A stretch of DNA of 64,000 nt from positions 62,001-126,000 of the forward strand of contig CADCSX010000010.1 of the NCBI GenBank assembly GCA_902805475.1, in the 5' to 3' direction. How positions within the stretch are numbered: the first letter of the stretch is position 1; every line of letters begins with the position of its first letter. A program made the position numbers and the translations under genes. The notes below the pieces were generated by a model, which saw only the letters and a program-made list of their open reading frames with translations, ran no database searches and was not told the DNA's origin. Of this stretch, positions 11,299 through 23,815 are shown piece after piece. This stretch comes from Entonaema liquescens. Lineage: Eukaryota > Ascomycota > Sordariomycetes > Xylariales > Xylariaceae.

Positions 11299-12301
11299 CC
11301 GTTCGCGGGAATGTTTAGGTTGTGTCGCCACTCCGACGTAATGAACCCCGGGAATGTTGCAATCGGGCTCGGTTATGTTCCAGCCTTATCTACGTGGGGC
11401 CGAAGAGGTTGTACATAGGACCACTAAGATAAAGCCATTATCACCTCGGAGTTATACTTATTAAGTTTAGCTCTTTACTTTTTTGTATGCTTCTAGCAAC
11501 TAATTATGTTAACTGTTAACTGTTTTAACTGTTGAAGAAGCTATCTTATCTACCTACCTAGGCAATGTAATTTTACAATAATATTCATGGTACTTTCGCG
11601 CTCGGCGTATAAGACGAAACAAGTATCTGAATTATTTCTTACAGTTAGTTATAATACCTAATACCTAATATAAAGTACTTAAACTACCAATGATTCAAAT
11701 GGAATTACTGTCTTGTACAATGTTGAGGATCTACAAGTCGGGCGTAGCCGCAATTACGCACTTCGAAGGAGCTCCTACATTAGCGGATATACGTACCTAG
11801 GTATATACCTGCGGGGCGGGAGAGGGACAGGAGGGGTTGCCTTACTAGGTATATACCATCTTAGCCAATGAGTCTCTTGCCTTTTTAAATAAAAGATGGA
11901 GTTGCGTTCAAGCCTCATAAGCAATAGCACCCTTGTTGCAGTGCAAATCATTTCCTCGACCATGTCTTGCATGATCAGGAGGCTGGACGTTGGCGTGTGA
12001 CCTTTTTTTAAATTTTTTTTTATTTTGGCCTCCTTCAATTCACTTAACCTGTAAATCCTAAAAGAAACTGTTACGGATTACATCCTGTAGCATCCGACAC
12101 CGGACATTTTGAGGCAGAGCACATTGTGTTCCCTTGATAGGATGATCTTGGGTGGTTCTCTACAAAATCTGGTGGGACACGCAGCGGATGACCACTTCTA
12201 TTTCCGATTCGTAGGTGTGGTCGTAGGTCTCCCTGCGGATCGCTGAAGGTGGGTCTTTTTCCGAAGACTTTTGTTTCGTCACGATCAAAAGGAAGGTCAT
12301 T

Positions 12302-12324
12302 AAAAAAAAAAAAAAAAAAAAAAA
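12302..12324. repeat. Poly-A tract, 23 bases
   Basis: Uninterrupted run of 23 A on the plus strand in an intergenic region. Confidence 0.95.
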
Positions 12325-12939
12325 GGAAAAGCCTTTTACGTACATGCAATGCAGCACGCCTTATACCTCTTAACCCTTCAAGGAAATAATCAGGTCCACT
12401 ATCACCGCGATTAAACCCAGGACCCGGATGGAACATACGGTAAGTGGCGAATCAGAAGCAACTTTCACGGCTTGAGAACCGTCTCGACGGCGTACTACCG
12501 CCTTCGGTCTAACCTTTGTTGAAGAACTTGCATACAAGGTGTGTACACATACATTGTGCAGAGTAACAAGCGCCGATATACCCATGGCCTAGACATGTTC
12601 GGTACGAGATGTGGGTGTCGTCGGGTAGCATTCCTCGACGCCTCTTTTCATGTTAATAAAAGGTATTGTTCCCCGCTACTTCGCGATAGTTGATCTATCT
12701 TTTCCATCTTGGTTGGCCGGCTGTGTGTAACTATTCCCCGTTCTTTACTCTCCAGTCTTAGACATATGTGGACGTGGCAGCTACTGTCTCGGTGTCTTAA
12801 CACTTTGGCTATTCTTTCTTTTCCGTACGGGATTCTCTCTCGACATAAAGAGAACCAGCTATCACAGTTCCCTCAGACTTCAAATTCTTTTCTTTGAATT
12901 TTCTTTTTCACCCCGTCTTTCGATACGTAACGGACGAAG

Positions 12940-15151
12940 ATGACCAATAGAAAACATGGCCCGAAGTTGCCAGTCAAGCAACTGGCTATATTGGGTGAGC
13001 TTGAGACCTCTCTCGTCTATCATAACTTTTTCTTCGTACAGGCCCGTGTTACCCTATATTTTCTTTTAGCTGGTTATACGATAACTATATACCGGAGAAG
13101 CCCAGCTATTGGGCGGGATGTATCTTGGACCACGATATTATGCTATATATATTTACTGCTTCGCTTAATATATTGTTGGCTTGTCTCTGTGTTGAGGATC
13201 GTATGGTCTAGGTACTCCGTGATCTGCGGGAGCATGATATCAATCCACGCCCTATATGAGGCATGTATTGGCCAGCTACTTATAAAAATGGGAACGGGCG
13301 ATGAGGAACTCGTAGCTAGATATTATGATATTACTCGTTACCGAATACTTCGTACACTCCCTTTTCAAACTCTGAGCTAATTATACTCTCAGCTATCGCA
13401 CGGTTCGCTGAACCCATCGCTTACACATCAGTCTTCCCGTACCTACCTGAGATGATATCCAGTTTCGGCGTCGAAAGGAACGAGATCGCGAAATGGGCTG
13501 GCCTTACCATCTCAGTCTTTTCCCTTTCACAGAGTGTAACGGCTGTAGCCTGGGGCAGAGCCTCGGACCGTCTGGGAAGGAGGCCTACCATTCTGGCCGG
13601 ACTTCTTTTTACAATGATTGGGTTCATAGCATGGGGCATGTCAACGAGTCTGCCGATGGCGATCACTGTTCGCATTTTTATGGGGGCTGGTAATGGAAAT
13701 GGTATGTGCCTGCCGCTGGGTTATTTCAGACACTCTTCATATTAACTGGCGCAGTTGGGATCATTCGTACTATGGTTGCAGAGATGGTTACCGAGAGGGA
13801 GCTCCGGCCAAGAGCATTCTCCATTATGCCGTTGGTTTGGAGCGTCGGTTCAGTGTTTGGTCCAGCTTTTGGCGGCCTATTTGCAAAGCCTGCTGACCAA
13901 TGGCCCGGCATTTTTGGCAATATCGCGTTTTTCAAAAAATATCCGTTCGCTTTCCCAAATCTAATAGGTTCCGTCTTCTTCCTGATATCTCTTACGACTG
14001 GGTTTCTCTTCCTCCAAGAGACTCTTCATAGAAAACGGAACTCTCAAGATTGGGGCTTAGTCCTTGGCGAGCGTATAGTGAACGTATTTAGGGGCCACTT
14101 GCGCCGACAGACTCAGCGCTTCCAGACACGTTCTATACGAGATACCGAAGTATCGGCACCGCTATTAGATGCGGACGCACCTTCAAAAACGGCCAATGTT
14201 ACTATTGTCGAATCGAGAGTCGAAAAGCCTAAACTTTTACCTCTTCTTTCAGTTTTCACTCGTCAAAGCACCATTATCCTCGCCGCGTACACGGTTTTGG
14301 CTCTACACTCAGTCTCGTTCGACCAAGCTTTGCCTGTGTTCCTCAACTACCCGAAGCAAGAACATACGCCCGAGAACACGTCGCTGCCATTTGTCTTCAG
14401 TGGGGGTTTTGGATTGAATCACGCGCACATCGGTACTATCTTCGCTGGCCAAGGTATCATATCTGGTTTGGTACAGTTTCTGGTCTTCCCACCTCTATGT
14501 ACCCACTTCGGTGTGTTGAAATGCTACAAGGCCTGCGTTCTTATATTCCCTATTGTATACCTCCTCACCCCGTTCACAGTGCTAGTTGAGGGTACGATAA
14601 TGCGCTATACTGCACTTTGCACCCTTCTAGTTCTTAAGACATTTGCTGTCATTATGGGGTTTCCCTGTACTATCCTTCTGTTTACCAACAGTGCCAAGAG
14701 TTTAAGCATTCTAGGAACTCTAAACGGCTTCGCGACAACATTTAGTGCTCTCGGGCGAGCTGCCGGCCCAGCTATAACAGGTTCTGTTTTCACTTACGGT
14801 GTCAAGCGGGGCATGATTGGTCTACCATGGTGGCTCATAGCCTTTATCGCGGTTCTGGGTGCCATACCCGCATGGTCGATCATCGAGGGCGATGGGCCGG
14901 ATGACGTTGGTGCTTCATCCGACAGCGAGGACGAGGACGACATAGATGCCGATAGTGAGCTCACCACCGACGATGACGAGTTTGGGTCTAGCCAGATCAG
15001 CACTATCGTCGTATCGGAACAGTTACAACCAACAGAGGATGCCCCGTTAATAGATGGCGTCAAGAACTCAAAGGCTAGCAATGGTTACGGGGCGCTAGAA
15101 ACCAGAGACAATTCCTCTCAGGTCACTTCGGGGAATAGGACCACGGCTTAG
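12940..15151 (+). CDS. MFS transporter, yeast YCR023C / zinc-induced-facilitator-like group
   Basis: Exons 12940-12994, 13393-13701 and 13755-15151 splice in frame to 586 residues. The first encodes MTNRKHGPKLPVKQLAIL. The second resumes with AIARFAEPIAYTSVFPYLPE, the conserved first-helix block. The MFS signature WGRASDRLGRRP lies between helices 2 and 3, followed by GAGNGNVGIIRTMVAEM and the GPAFGG helix-5 motif. The protein then has six C-terminal helices, a hydrophilic central loop, and a long acidic, Asp/Glu/Ser-rich C-tail from about residue 500. About 12 membrane helices are expected. The subfamily is a set of proton-coupled major facilitators of uncertain substrate in fungi (vacuolar or plasma membrane). 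The second intron is a normal 53 bp, but the first is 398 bp, by far the largest here, and holds an apparently complete 46-bp intron at its 5' end. Family assignment is firm; substrate is unknown. Confidence 0.88.
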
Positions 15152-15801
15152 TTTAGTATAAAACGGTCTTGGTCTTGATAGTAGATAGGCCTAGGAGCAG
15201 GGATGGACAAGGTAGACGGTGTATAAAGCGAGGTGTAGACGTATAAACATCAAAATCATAATCACTGTCGTTAGTTTTAGGGGGCGTTACGGATTCGAAA
15301 ATGGATTTGGGGCCAAGTAAAATAGTATTAGTATGGATAGCATTGGTCGCATTACACATCTTATCCTCAGTCTACTCTAACAACAAACCCTTACTTTTTG
15401 ACTTGTAGATATAAATTAGTACTTGCTGTCACGATTCGAATAATTAGGTACCTGCTAACCTGTTTATATTTATCCAGTTGATCCACTCTGCCGTATCTTT
15501 CCCATAAAAAAATGACATGAATTCCCCCTACCGGGTCGCCGTAGCTTAACCTGACCTGACCTTTTTAGCCATAAAACGCCTATGGAGATGAAGCTATCGC
15601 GCAACATCATGCAAAATAAAGCTATCAAGTGGTATCATTTGTTTTGTTTTCCGCACCGAAGACTATCTGAGAAAATCATTACGTCCCAACCGTTTCGTAA
15701 TTATCAATCTTCGTAAGTCCTATACCAACCAACCCATTTTGCCGCCGAGTTATAATCGGCTTTTACTCATTCCCCAAGCTCCCTTTTCTATATTGAGCAT
15801 A
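15152..15801. other. Intergenic between convergent MFS and IMP dehydrogenase genes
   Basis: 3' flanks of two convergent genes. A TTAGGTACCTG motif near 15444-15454 is a variant of the TAGGTACCTA palindrome seen elsewhere in the window. No gene seen. Confidence 0.6.
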
Positions 15802-17671
15802 TTAAGCATAGAGCTTCTTCTCGTAGCTTTCCATGTTCACGCCACCTTCTAGTTGTGCGCTAGCAGTGCGAATCTCGAATCGGAGGGACCCGTTGGCTGC
15901 ACTTTCGTGCATCTCTTTCAGGCTCCGCATACCGCAGTCTTGGAGTGAGTGTTTCAGGCCAGCTGCTAGATATGGTACGAACTTGTTGATAGACCCGCGA
16001 TGCGCCACGGCACCAGAGACGCCCTGAGCAACAAGGACGCTGTCCCCCTCGCTAAAGTATCGGGCGGTGCCTGCGTTGCTAGCTTGGCTATTCTTACTGC
16101 CAGCACCAGCCTTCTTGTCCTGCATAGCGTCGATACTACCCATACCACGATATGCTTTAACGAGTTTACCTTCACGCGAAACGAATGAAGTGCCTGGTGA
16201 TTCGGTTGTGCCTGCAAGTAGGCCACCCATCATGACGGTGGAAGCGCCAAGAGCAAGACCCTTGACTATGTGTCCGACATTTTGGACACCACCATCGGCG
16301 ATGCACGGCACACCGAATTTCGCCGCGAAAGCGGAAACGGAGTACACTGCAGCTGCTTGAGGACGGCCCACGGCCATAACCTCCTGCGTAATACAAGCAC
16401 TCCCGCTGCCCATTCCGATTCTTAATCCATCGACTCCTGCAGCAATCAGGTTTGCGGCCTGTTCCCGAGTCACTACGTTTCCGCCAATGACATCGAGGCC
16501 GGGATACTCTTGCTTAATCCACTTGACCATGTCGATTTGGTACATGCTGTTGCCCTGACTACTGTCTAGCACGACAATGTCAAGTCCTGCATCGACGAGC
16601 TTCTTCAAGCGCGTCTTATCCTCCGGCCGGGTACCGATCGCGGCAGCACAGATGAGCTGCTTCGAGTCGGGAAGCTTGGACGCAAGTGGGAAGTGCAGGT
16701 TTTTGGTTAAGTCGGAACGAGAGATCATGGACACGAGATTGAAATCCTTGTCGACAATAGGCAATTTGCCCTTCCTGGACTTGGCAAGGATCTTGTTTGC
16801 CTCAGGAAGGGTAACACCTAACTGGGCAGTGACCAGGTCAGTAACCATGACCTTGTCGACAGTCTGGTTGAGATCATCCTCGAATTGGAGATCGCGGTTC
16901 GTAACAATGCCCAGAAGTTTGGTTCCAAGCTTGCCAGACTCTATGGGCTTTAATTAGCTGGGATCCCATACCAAGTTTGGATAATTAAATCTAATTGAGT
17001 TGACATCATCATAAAGAGCATAATTGATTCCCCATGACATTTCTGTCTATACGGTGGAACGAAAGTTAAAATATTAGGTTTGTAATCATAAGATGTGATA
17101 CAGAAACTCGGCCGCAGAGGGACGAGATCGGCGAAACAAGAACCATAGAAAAGATAGGATGAAAAATGTAGAACTAACCAGTGACAGGGAAACCACCGAA
17201 TCCCCATTTCTCCTTAAGGGCCTTGGCTTCTTCGACAGTGGTCTCCTTGCTGATGACGACAGGGTCGACGATGAAGCCGTTCTCGTATCTCTTGACCTTC
17301 CTCACCATCTCGGCTTGAGCATCTGGCGAGCAATTGTGGTGGATGACACCAAGACCACCTTGTAGCGCCATGTGAATGGCCATCTCATGTTCAGTGACAG
17401 TATCCATTGGCGATGAGACGAAAGGGGTTTTCAGTGTGATTCTCTTGGTAATAGGCGAATCGAGACCGACTTCTGAAGCAGGGAAACCGATGTAACCAGG
17501 CAAGATCAAGAAATCATTGTACGTCAAACCACCACGCTGCTTGGTATCAATAAGATCCTCGATACCAAGACCATCGCGAGATTGATACTCTTTCAGCGTC
17601 TCGAGGGCGCTGGAGTAGTCAAGAAACTTAGAACTGCCATTGACAGAAGTCGATCCGTTAAGAGACGGCAT
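15802..17671 (-). CDS. IMD2: Inosine-5'-monophosphate dehydrogenase
   Basis: Two exons (17671-17179, 16940-15802) with a 238-bp intron encode 543 residues, close to the usual eukaryotic length. The enzyme oxidises IMP to XMP with NAD+, the committed step of guanine nucleotide synthesis, as a cytosolic tetramer. The N-terminal part has the family blocks LTYNDFLILPG, SSPMDTVTEHEMA and GGLGVIHHN. A CBS pair is inserted at about residues 125-240 (VTNRDLQF, LPIVDKDFNLVSMISRSDL). The catalytic domain has DSSQGNS, GGNVVTREQA, and the active-site loop GMGSGSACITQEVMAVGRPQ with nucleophile Cys about 347. IADGGVQNVGHIVKGLALGA follows, and a flap with ARYF carries the catalytic Arg. It ends KKLYA, not the common SYEKKLF-type end. 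Mycophenolate targets this enzyme; nothing here obviously predicts resistance. Confidence 0.97.
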
Positions 17672-18746
17672 CTTGACTAAAGAGACTAAGAAGACTAGAA
17701 GAGTGTGAGGTTGAAGAAAACGTCGAGAAATGAAATTGACCTGTCGACAAATTGACCTATATTCTTCTTCCCGAGTAAAAGGAAGAAGGAAAAAAAAATC
17801 AAAACCTCGCCCGGCTCACCAAAAATTTTTGTATTCCTCCTGCGGGGTCCCTGCACAAGCTTTAGGTACCGTGCGGGGCATCTTTTGTTAATGTGTAACC
17901 TTCTCGTAACTTACTATTCAGAGTTAAGTCCATATTGGAAGCAAGTTTCTCACTAGTACTATATGATTTTGACCAATGGATGCCCATAGCTGCTAAGAGT
18001 TAAAGTGTACCCACATGATCTACCTACCTCTATCTTATCTGCGACCTGGAGCATTCTCGAGCATTTGTGGCTGATACACTACCCCGTCCGTGGCGCCGTT
18101 TGTGGTTGGTCAAGTGAGGGGCAGGCACAACCCGGTTGCTCCTCACCCGAATAAATAAACAAACTTCCAAAAACAGGATTACAGATCATCGGTTTTTTTT
18201 AGTCCTGTCACCCGTCACCTGTCACCAAACGAGTAAGGCTGGATTAAGGCCGCTGTTTGTTAACTATGGTTTAATTGTTTAATTGAAAAAATTGAAAAAC
18301 ATACAACTCTCTATACCGATACCACACCCCTACCTCAACAACAACTACTTTTGCCATAGGAACTATCCTAAGGTATCCTTCTAATGAATGCGCTGAGAGC
18401 GAGGGTTCTCCGAGACAAGTCAAATAACCAAGCGGATAGTTTTGTGTTACCGGACATGTTTCCCACGCTTTTCCACTAATAACAACATCTCTCGCCCTCT
18501 CGCCTTAGTACCTTTGCTTTCATATCTTGTTTACAACTCACTTCGAAATCCAAATCAAGGCAGATAATATTCACTGCAAGTAGCTTAAGACTACGAACTG
18601 GCATAGCCTACGATAATCATTATTACTTCGACAACGCCCTAGCACATTCCAGCTCCGATAGCTGTGATGCGGACTCCAATATCGACCAGTGGTATTATTC
18701 AACTTGACGTAGAGCAGCAGTTTCGCGTACAAACCTAGTAGTCGAC
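17672..18746. other. Divergent promoter region between IMP dehydrogenase and IQGAP genes
   Basis: About 1.1 kb shared by two divergently transcribed genes. It contains A/T-rich tracts near 17790-17830 and 18255-18300. No RNA or protein gene is supported. Confidence 0.6.
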
Positions 18747-21700
18747 ATGTCGCACAGGCCCCATCCCCTCCGTCAATCATTTACTGTTGACTATACGACT
18801 GCCAATTCTATCAATCGGCAACTGTCAGCCGCTTCATCGTCTGCGTCGTCCGGTTACTCCGCCAACTCTAATAATACTGACCCTTCGGACTTTGGGCCAC
18901 CTAGCGCAGCATCATCGGTAACTTCCAACGGATATGGCAGACCCATCTCTACACACAAACGTGGTATGAGCGAAACCGCTGTTCGGCATTCCTCCCCGCG
19001 ATCAAATATATATGATGAGCCCAAAGCGAGCCCAGAAAGCATGTATAACTTGGCTAGGCAGTCCTTACGCCCGCTTCCGCAGACACCTGCTCTAGGACAG
19101 CAATCCGAAAAACCCAAGACACCCCCACGCCGTGACCGCCAAGAACGTGGTCAAAGCATAGACATAGGCAGATTGTCTTTATACGAAGAGAAGACTTCGC
19201 CCACTTCTACTTCCCCAACCAAGTCGCCAAATGCCCGCCCCACTTCTATGGTGCTCACACGGTCCGATGCCACACGCCCAAGCATAGGGAGCCCGACGCA
19301 CTCCTCTCACCTCATACCCCATCCTGCTACTCTTGCTGCGCCCGACTTGGAACAATTAGGTCGCTCCTCCACAAATCAGCTGCGAACCTTATCCAAATTG
19401 GCCCAGGATAGTTCTGCCGATGAATTTGCCCTCACTTCTCAGGCCCAGGAGGTGGTCGGTCTGCGTGGTCGACGAAGACTACAGCGAGCTGGGAATGCGA
19501 ACGGCGCTAGGAGTGGACAACGCAGTGATCGCTATGGGTTCGAAGGGCGCAACTGGATGGATAAGCAGAGACAGTTCCTCCAAGCATACGAATACCTCTG
19601 CCATATTGGTGAGGCAAAAGAGTGGATTGAGGATGTCATTCATCGCCAGATCCCACCTATCGTAGAGCTGGAAGAAGCTTTAAGAGATGGCGTTACCTTA
19701 GCTGAAGTGGTGGAAGCTCTGAACCCTAATCGACGATACCGCATATTCCGACACCCTCGACTCCAGGCAAGACACTGGGATAACGTTGCTGCATTTTTCC
19801 GGTACTTAGATGAGGTTGAGCTGCCTGATTTATTCCGATTCGAGCTAATTGACCTCTACGAAAAAAAGAACATCCCCAAGGTCATATACTGCATACACGC
19901 GCTTAGTTGGCTTTTATTCCGGAAGGGCATTGTAGATTTCAGGATAGGTAATCTAGTCGGCCAGCTAGAATTTGAGCACCATGAATTGGAGGCTATGCAA
20001 AAGGGTCTAGATAAGCTCGGTGTTAATATGCCCAGCTTCGGAAACATGGGTGCGGACTTCGGTGTAGAGCCAGCACCTGAGCCTGAACCCGAAGAGACCG
20101 AAGAAGAACGAATCGATCGCGAGCTGTCGGAGAACGAGGCCGCTGTGCTCGACCTTCAAGCACAGATGCGAGGTGCTATGCTTCGAATGCGACTTGGTTA
20201 TATCATGCAACAACTGTGGGACTCGGAGGACTGGCTTATTGACCTACAAGCGCGCATTCGCGGCGACTGGGCACGCCAAGTTATAGGCTACAGGCTAGAG
20301 ATGCGGAAGTTTGCTATCAATCTTCAGAGTGCCGCTCGTGGATTTCTCGCTCGAAATAGGATGGCACGTAGAGAACACTTTTGGAAGAGCAAGGAGAAAG
20401 ATATTACAATACTGCAGAGCTTAGTACGAGCCGCAAAAGTCCGTGATGAGGTACGAGAAACTCGGTCTCAATTATCGAAGGCGGATGGACCTATACGAAG
20501 CATCCAGGCTGTGTTCCGAGGCCAACTAGCACGTAAGAAGATTGTTTCCCAGCAGCAAGAAACGAGCCGTATGTCCGGCCCGGTATTGCAATTTCAGTCA
20601 GCAATACGAGGAATGCTAGCAAGGGAGAAGGTTAGCCGAGATCTTTGCTCCCTGGAGGAAGAGACCCAAGCAGTTACTGGTCTGCAGGCTGCAGTTAGGG
20701 CTATGTTGACACGAAGCCAAATCCATGAACAACGCGAGGCACTAGCTAGCTTCGGTCCAAAATGGGAGTCGCTTCAGTCTATCTGCCGTGGTAATCTACT
20801 TAGACAAGATATCCAGGCAACGAAGGCCGAACTAGCGCGACATATTCCTGAGATTGGAACTCTGCAGGCTCATATTCGCGCAGCAGCAGTACGTCGAGAT
20901 ATCGCCGAAAAGCTAGATGCCTTAAGTGATAACGAACTATCCATACTTGAGCTCCAATCATTAGCCCGAGGTATGCTCGAACGACAGCGGATCGCAGATG
21001 ATCTCGATGCTCTTGAAAGCCATGCCGCAAGCATCACAGACCTTCAGGCTAGAATCCGTGGGTCCCTATTCAGGGAACAACACAGTTTGCTTCTTGATGA
21101 ATTACAAACGCACGAAGACGAGATTGTCTCACTACAGTCCCTTATCCGAGCCATGCTTCTACGTAGTGATGTCGGTCAGCTGCTAGGCGAACTCGATGAA
21201 CACGAAGAATCCATAGCTGAGTTGCAATGCTTTGCGAAAGGCTTCATTGTTCGACAGAAGTTTGCCGCCAAAAAGAAGCACTTCGAAGAAAACATGCAGA
21301 AGGTAGTTAAAATTCAGAGTTTCGTTCGCGCTAAACTCCAGGGAGAGGCATACCGGAGCCTCACGACTGGGAAAAACCCACCAGTCGGTGCAGTAAAGAA
21401 CTTTGTTCATCTTCTCAATGACAGCGACTTCGACTTTAACGAAGAAATAGAGTTCGAGAGACTACGAAAAACAGTGGTTCAACAAGTTCGGCAGAATGAA
21501 ATGCTTGAGCAGTACATTGACCAGTTGGATATCAAGATCGCCTTGTTGGTGAAAAACAAGATCACCCTTGACGAAGTGGTCCGACATCAAAACACCTTCG
21601 GCGGGCATACTAGCAGTCTCTTAGCCAACGCATCTATTGCTTCGGCTAATCAGTTTGACTTGAAAGCTCTCAACAAGAGCTCCAGAAAGAAGTTAGAGTC

Positions 21701-23815
21701 CTACCAACAATTATTTTTCAATCTTCAAACTCAACCACAGTACCTAGCACGACTTTTCCGAAGACTAAGAGAATTAGGTACAGCCGAGAAGGAATGTAAA
21801 CGTATTGAGCTTCTCATGATGGGGCTCTTCGGGTATGCACAAAAGAGACGAGAAGAATACTATCTGCTCAAGCTTATCGCAAGGTCAATACGGGAAGAGG
21901 TGGACGCATGCACTTCCATCCAAGAGTATCTCCGTGGTAACTTCTTCTGGTCGAAGCTATTAGGCAATTATTCTCGATCACCACGAGACCGAAAATATTT
22001 GAGGGACCTGCTTGGCCCACTGATACGAGACAACATCGTTGAGGACCCCGCTTTAGATCTAGAGAGCGACCCGATGCAAATATACAGATCTGCCATCAAT
22101 AACGAAGAACTACGCACTGGTCGTCCAAGCCGGAGGCCACTCGATATAACCCGGGATGTAGCAATCAAAGACCCAGAAACACGCGAGTTATTCATTGACC
22201 ACCTCCGGGACCTCAGAGAGATTTCGGATCAGTTCTTCCTTGCCCTAGAGGATCTGCTTGCCCGAATGCCTTACGGCTTACGATTCATCTGCCAGCAAAT
22301 GTTCGAAGCATTATGCCAACGCTTTCAGCGTGAACCTCAACATCATGTGCTCCAAATTGTCGGCAATTGGATTTGGCGTTTCTATCTACAACCAGCATTG
22401 ATAAACCCGGAACAGGTGGGCGTGATTGAGAAGACCCTGAGCCCTCTTCAGAAGCGCAACCTGGGCGAGGTGGCCAAAGTTCTCAGCCAAATCCATTCTG
22501 GCCGTCCGTTCGGCGGCGAAAATATCTACCTACAACCTCTCAACGCCTTTGTAGGAGACTCAATTGAGAGGCTTGCTCAAATCACGAACAACTTAATTTC
22601 CGTTGCGGATGCTGAAAGTACATTTGACATCGACGAATTCAACGACCTCTACGCCAAGAATCGACCAACGCTGTATATCAAGATGACGGATATATTTGCA
22701 ATCCATTCTCTCGTCGCACACGAAATACCGACTATCTGCCCTAACCGCGATGACGTCCTTCGCGAGATTTTGCAAGACCTGGGCAGTGCGAAGAATAATG
22801 AAAGCGAAATGAACGCGTCTGGTTCGTCAGACATCCAAATGTTCTTGACACCGAAACTCCATGATGTTGAAGATCCGGAGGCAGACATCAAGGCTCTTTT
22901 TATGGAGACCAAGCGTTGCATCCTGTACATTATTCGTGTGCAGACGGGCGCTAACCTTCTCGAAATCCTCGTTCGCCCACCCACCCAAGAAGACGAGCAC
23001 AAATGGCAAGCTCTCCTAAGGGAGGACTTTGCGTCTGGTAGCAATACAAAAGGAGCATACTCGGACGTCAACATGGTTGACGTAACTCGAATGTCATACT
23101 ACGATATGAAGCGTAATGCTCTAGAGAACATCATGCATCTAGAACAAATGGGACGAATTACGAAACACAATTATTACCAAGACATTTTAAACGCTATTGC
23201 GCTGGATATTCGTACGAAGAGTCGCCGTAGAATACAACGTCAACGAGAGTTAGAGGGAGTGCGGCTCACTCTCGGCAATCTACACGAGAAGGCCGAGTAC
23301 CTAGAACAGCAGCGGAAGAGTTACGACGACTACATCGAGCAGGCCATGGCTACGCTGCAGAAGAACAAAGGGTAAGACGATCGAAATCCTCTATAGATTT
23401 TCTGTACTAACAAGTTGGGTATAGGAAAAAGCGGTTCCTTCTTCCATTCACTAAACAATACAACCACCAACGGGAACTCGAGCGTTCGGGCCGTGTTCCC
23501 AAATTTGGGTCTTATAAGTATAGTGTACGTGCTCTTGCTGAGAAGGGTGTTGTTGTATCTTGGCAAGGCGTCTCGGAGCGCGATTGGAGCAATATCAATC
23601 TCACCATCTCATGCGACGAGGTGGGTGTATTTAATCTTGAGGGTAGCCGCGGCCACATTCAGATTCCAGGAGCGAGCGCTCTCATCCCGATTGAGGATCT
23701 CCTACAGGCGCAATTCGAGTCCCACCAGTTTATGAATGTGTTCGAGGGTAATTTGAGGCTCAATGTCAATATCCTCCTGCATTTATTGTACAAGAAATTC
23801 TATCGGACGCAGTAA
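18747..23815 (+). CDS. IQG1: IQGAP scaffold (Iqg1/Rng2 type)
   Basis: Two exons (18747-23371, 23425-23815), with a 53-bp intron containing TACTAACAAG, give 1671 residues. The N-terminal 260 residues are Ser/Pro-rich and probably disordered and phosphorylated. A calponin-homology domain follows at about 270-385 (QAYEYLCHIGEAKEWIE to IYCIHALSWLLFRKG). From about 455 to 870 I count 14 IQ-like repeats spaced by about 30 residues, most reading LQ rather than IQ at the core, which would bind calmodulin or myosin light chains. The RasGAP-related domain spans about 1040-1400 (YLRGNFFWSKLLGNYSR, MPYGLRFICQQMF). The RasGAP C-terminal domain fills the end. IQGAPs assemble and hold the actomyosin ring at division and septation sites. 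The GAP-related domain is normally catalytically inactive toward Ras and instead binds Rho-family GTPases. Domain order and length fit the family. Confidence 0.95.

Larger units (their letters stand above)
11143..12939. other. Divergent intergenic region between the M28 peptidase and MFS genes
   Basis: About 1.8 kb without a supported gene, apart from the two tandem repeats and a possible 5' extension of the M28 gene. It contains a perfect TACCTAGGTA palindrome (11794-11803), a 23-base A run (12302-12324), and A/T-rich tracts near 12004-12022. Short minus-strand frames at 12071-12585 read through the homopolymer and look fortuitous. The last 150 bases before 12940 are pyrimidine-rich, as in fungal promoters. 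Confidence 0.55.

Noticed and set aside
12940..13380. A 146-codon frame covering the first exon and most of the first intron of the MFS gene
   Set aside because: The part after 12994 has no transporter character, and skipping to 13393 restores the conserved first membrane helix.
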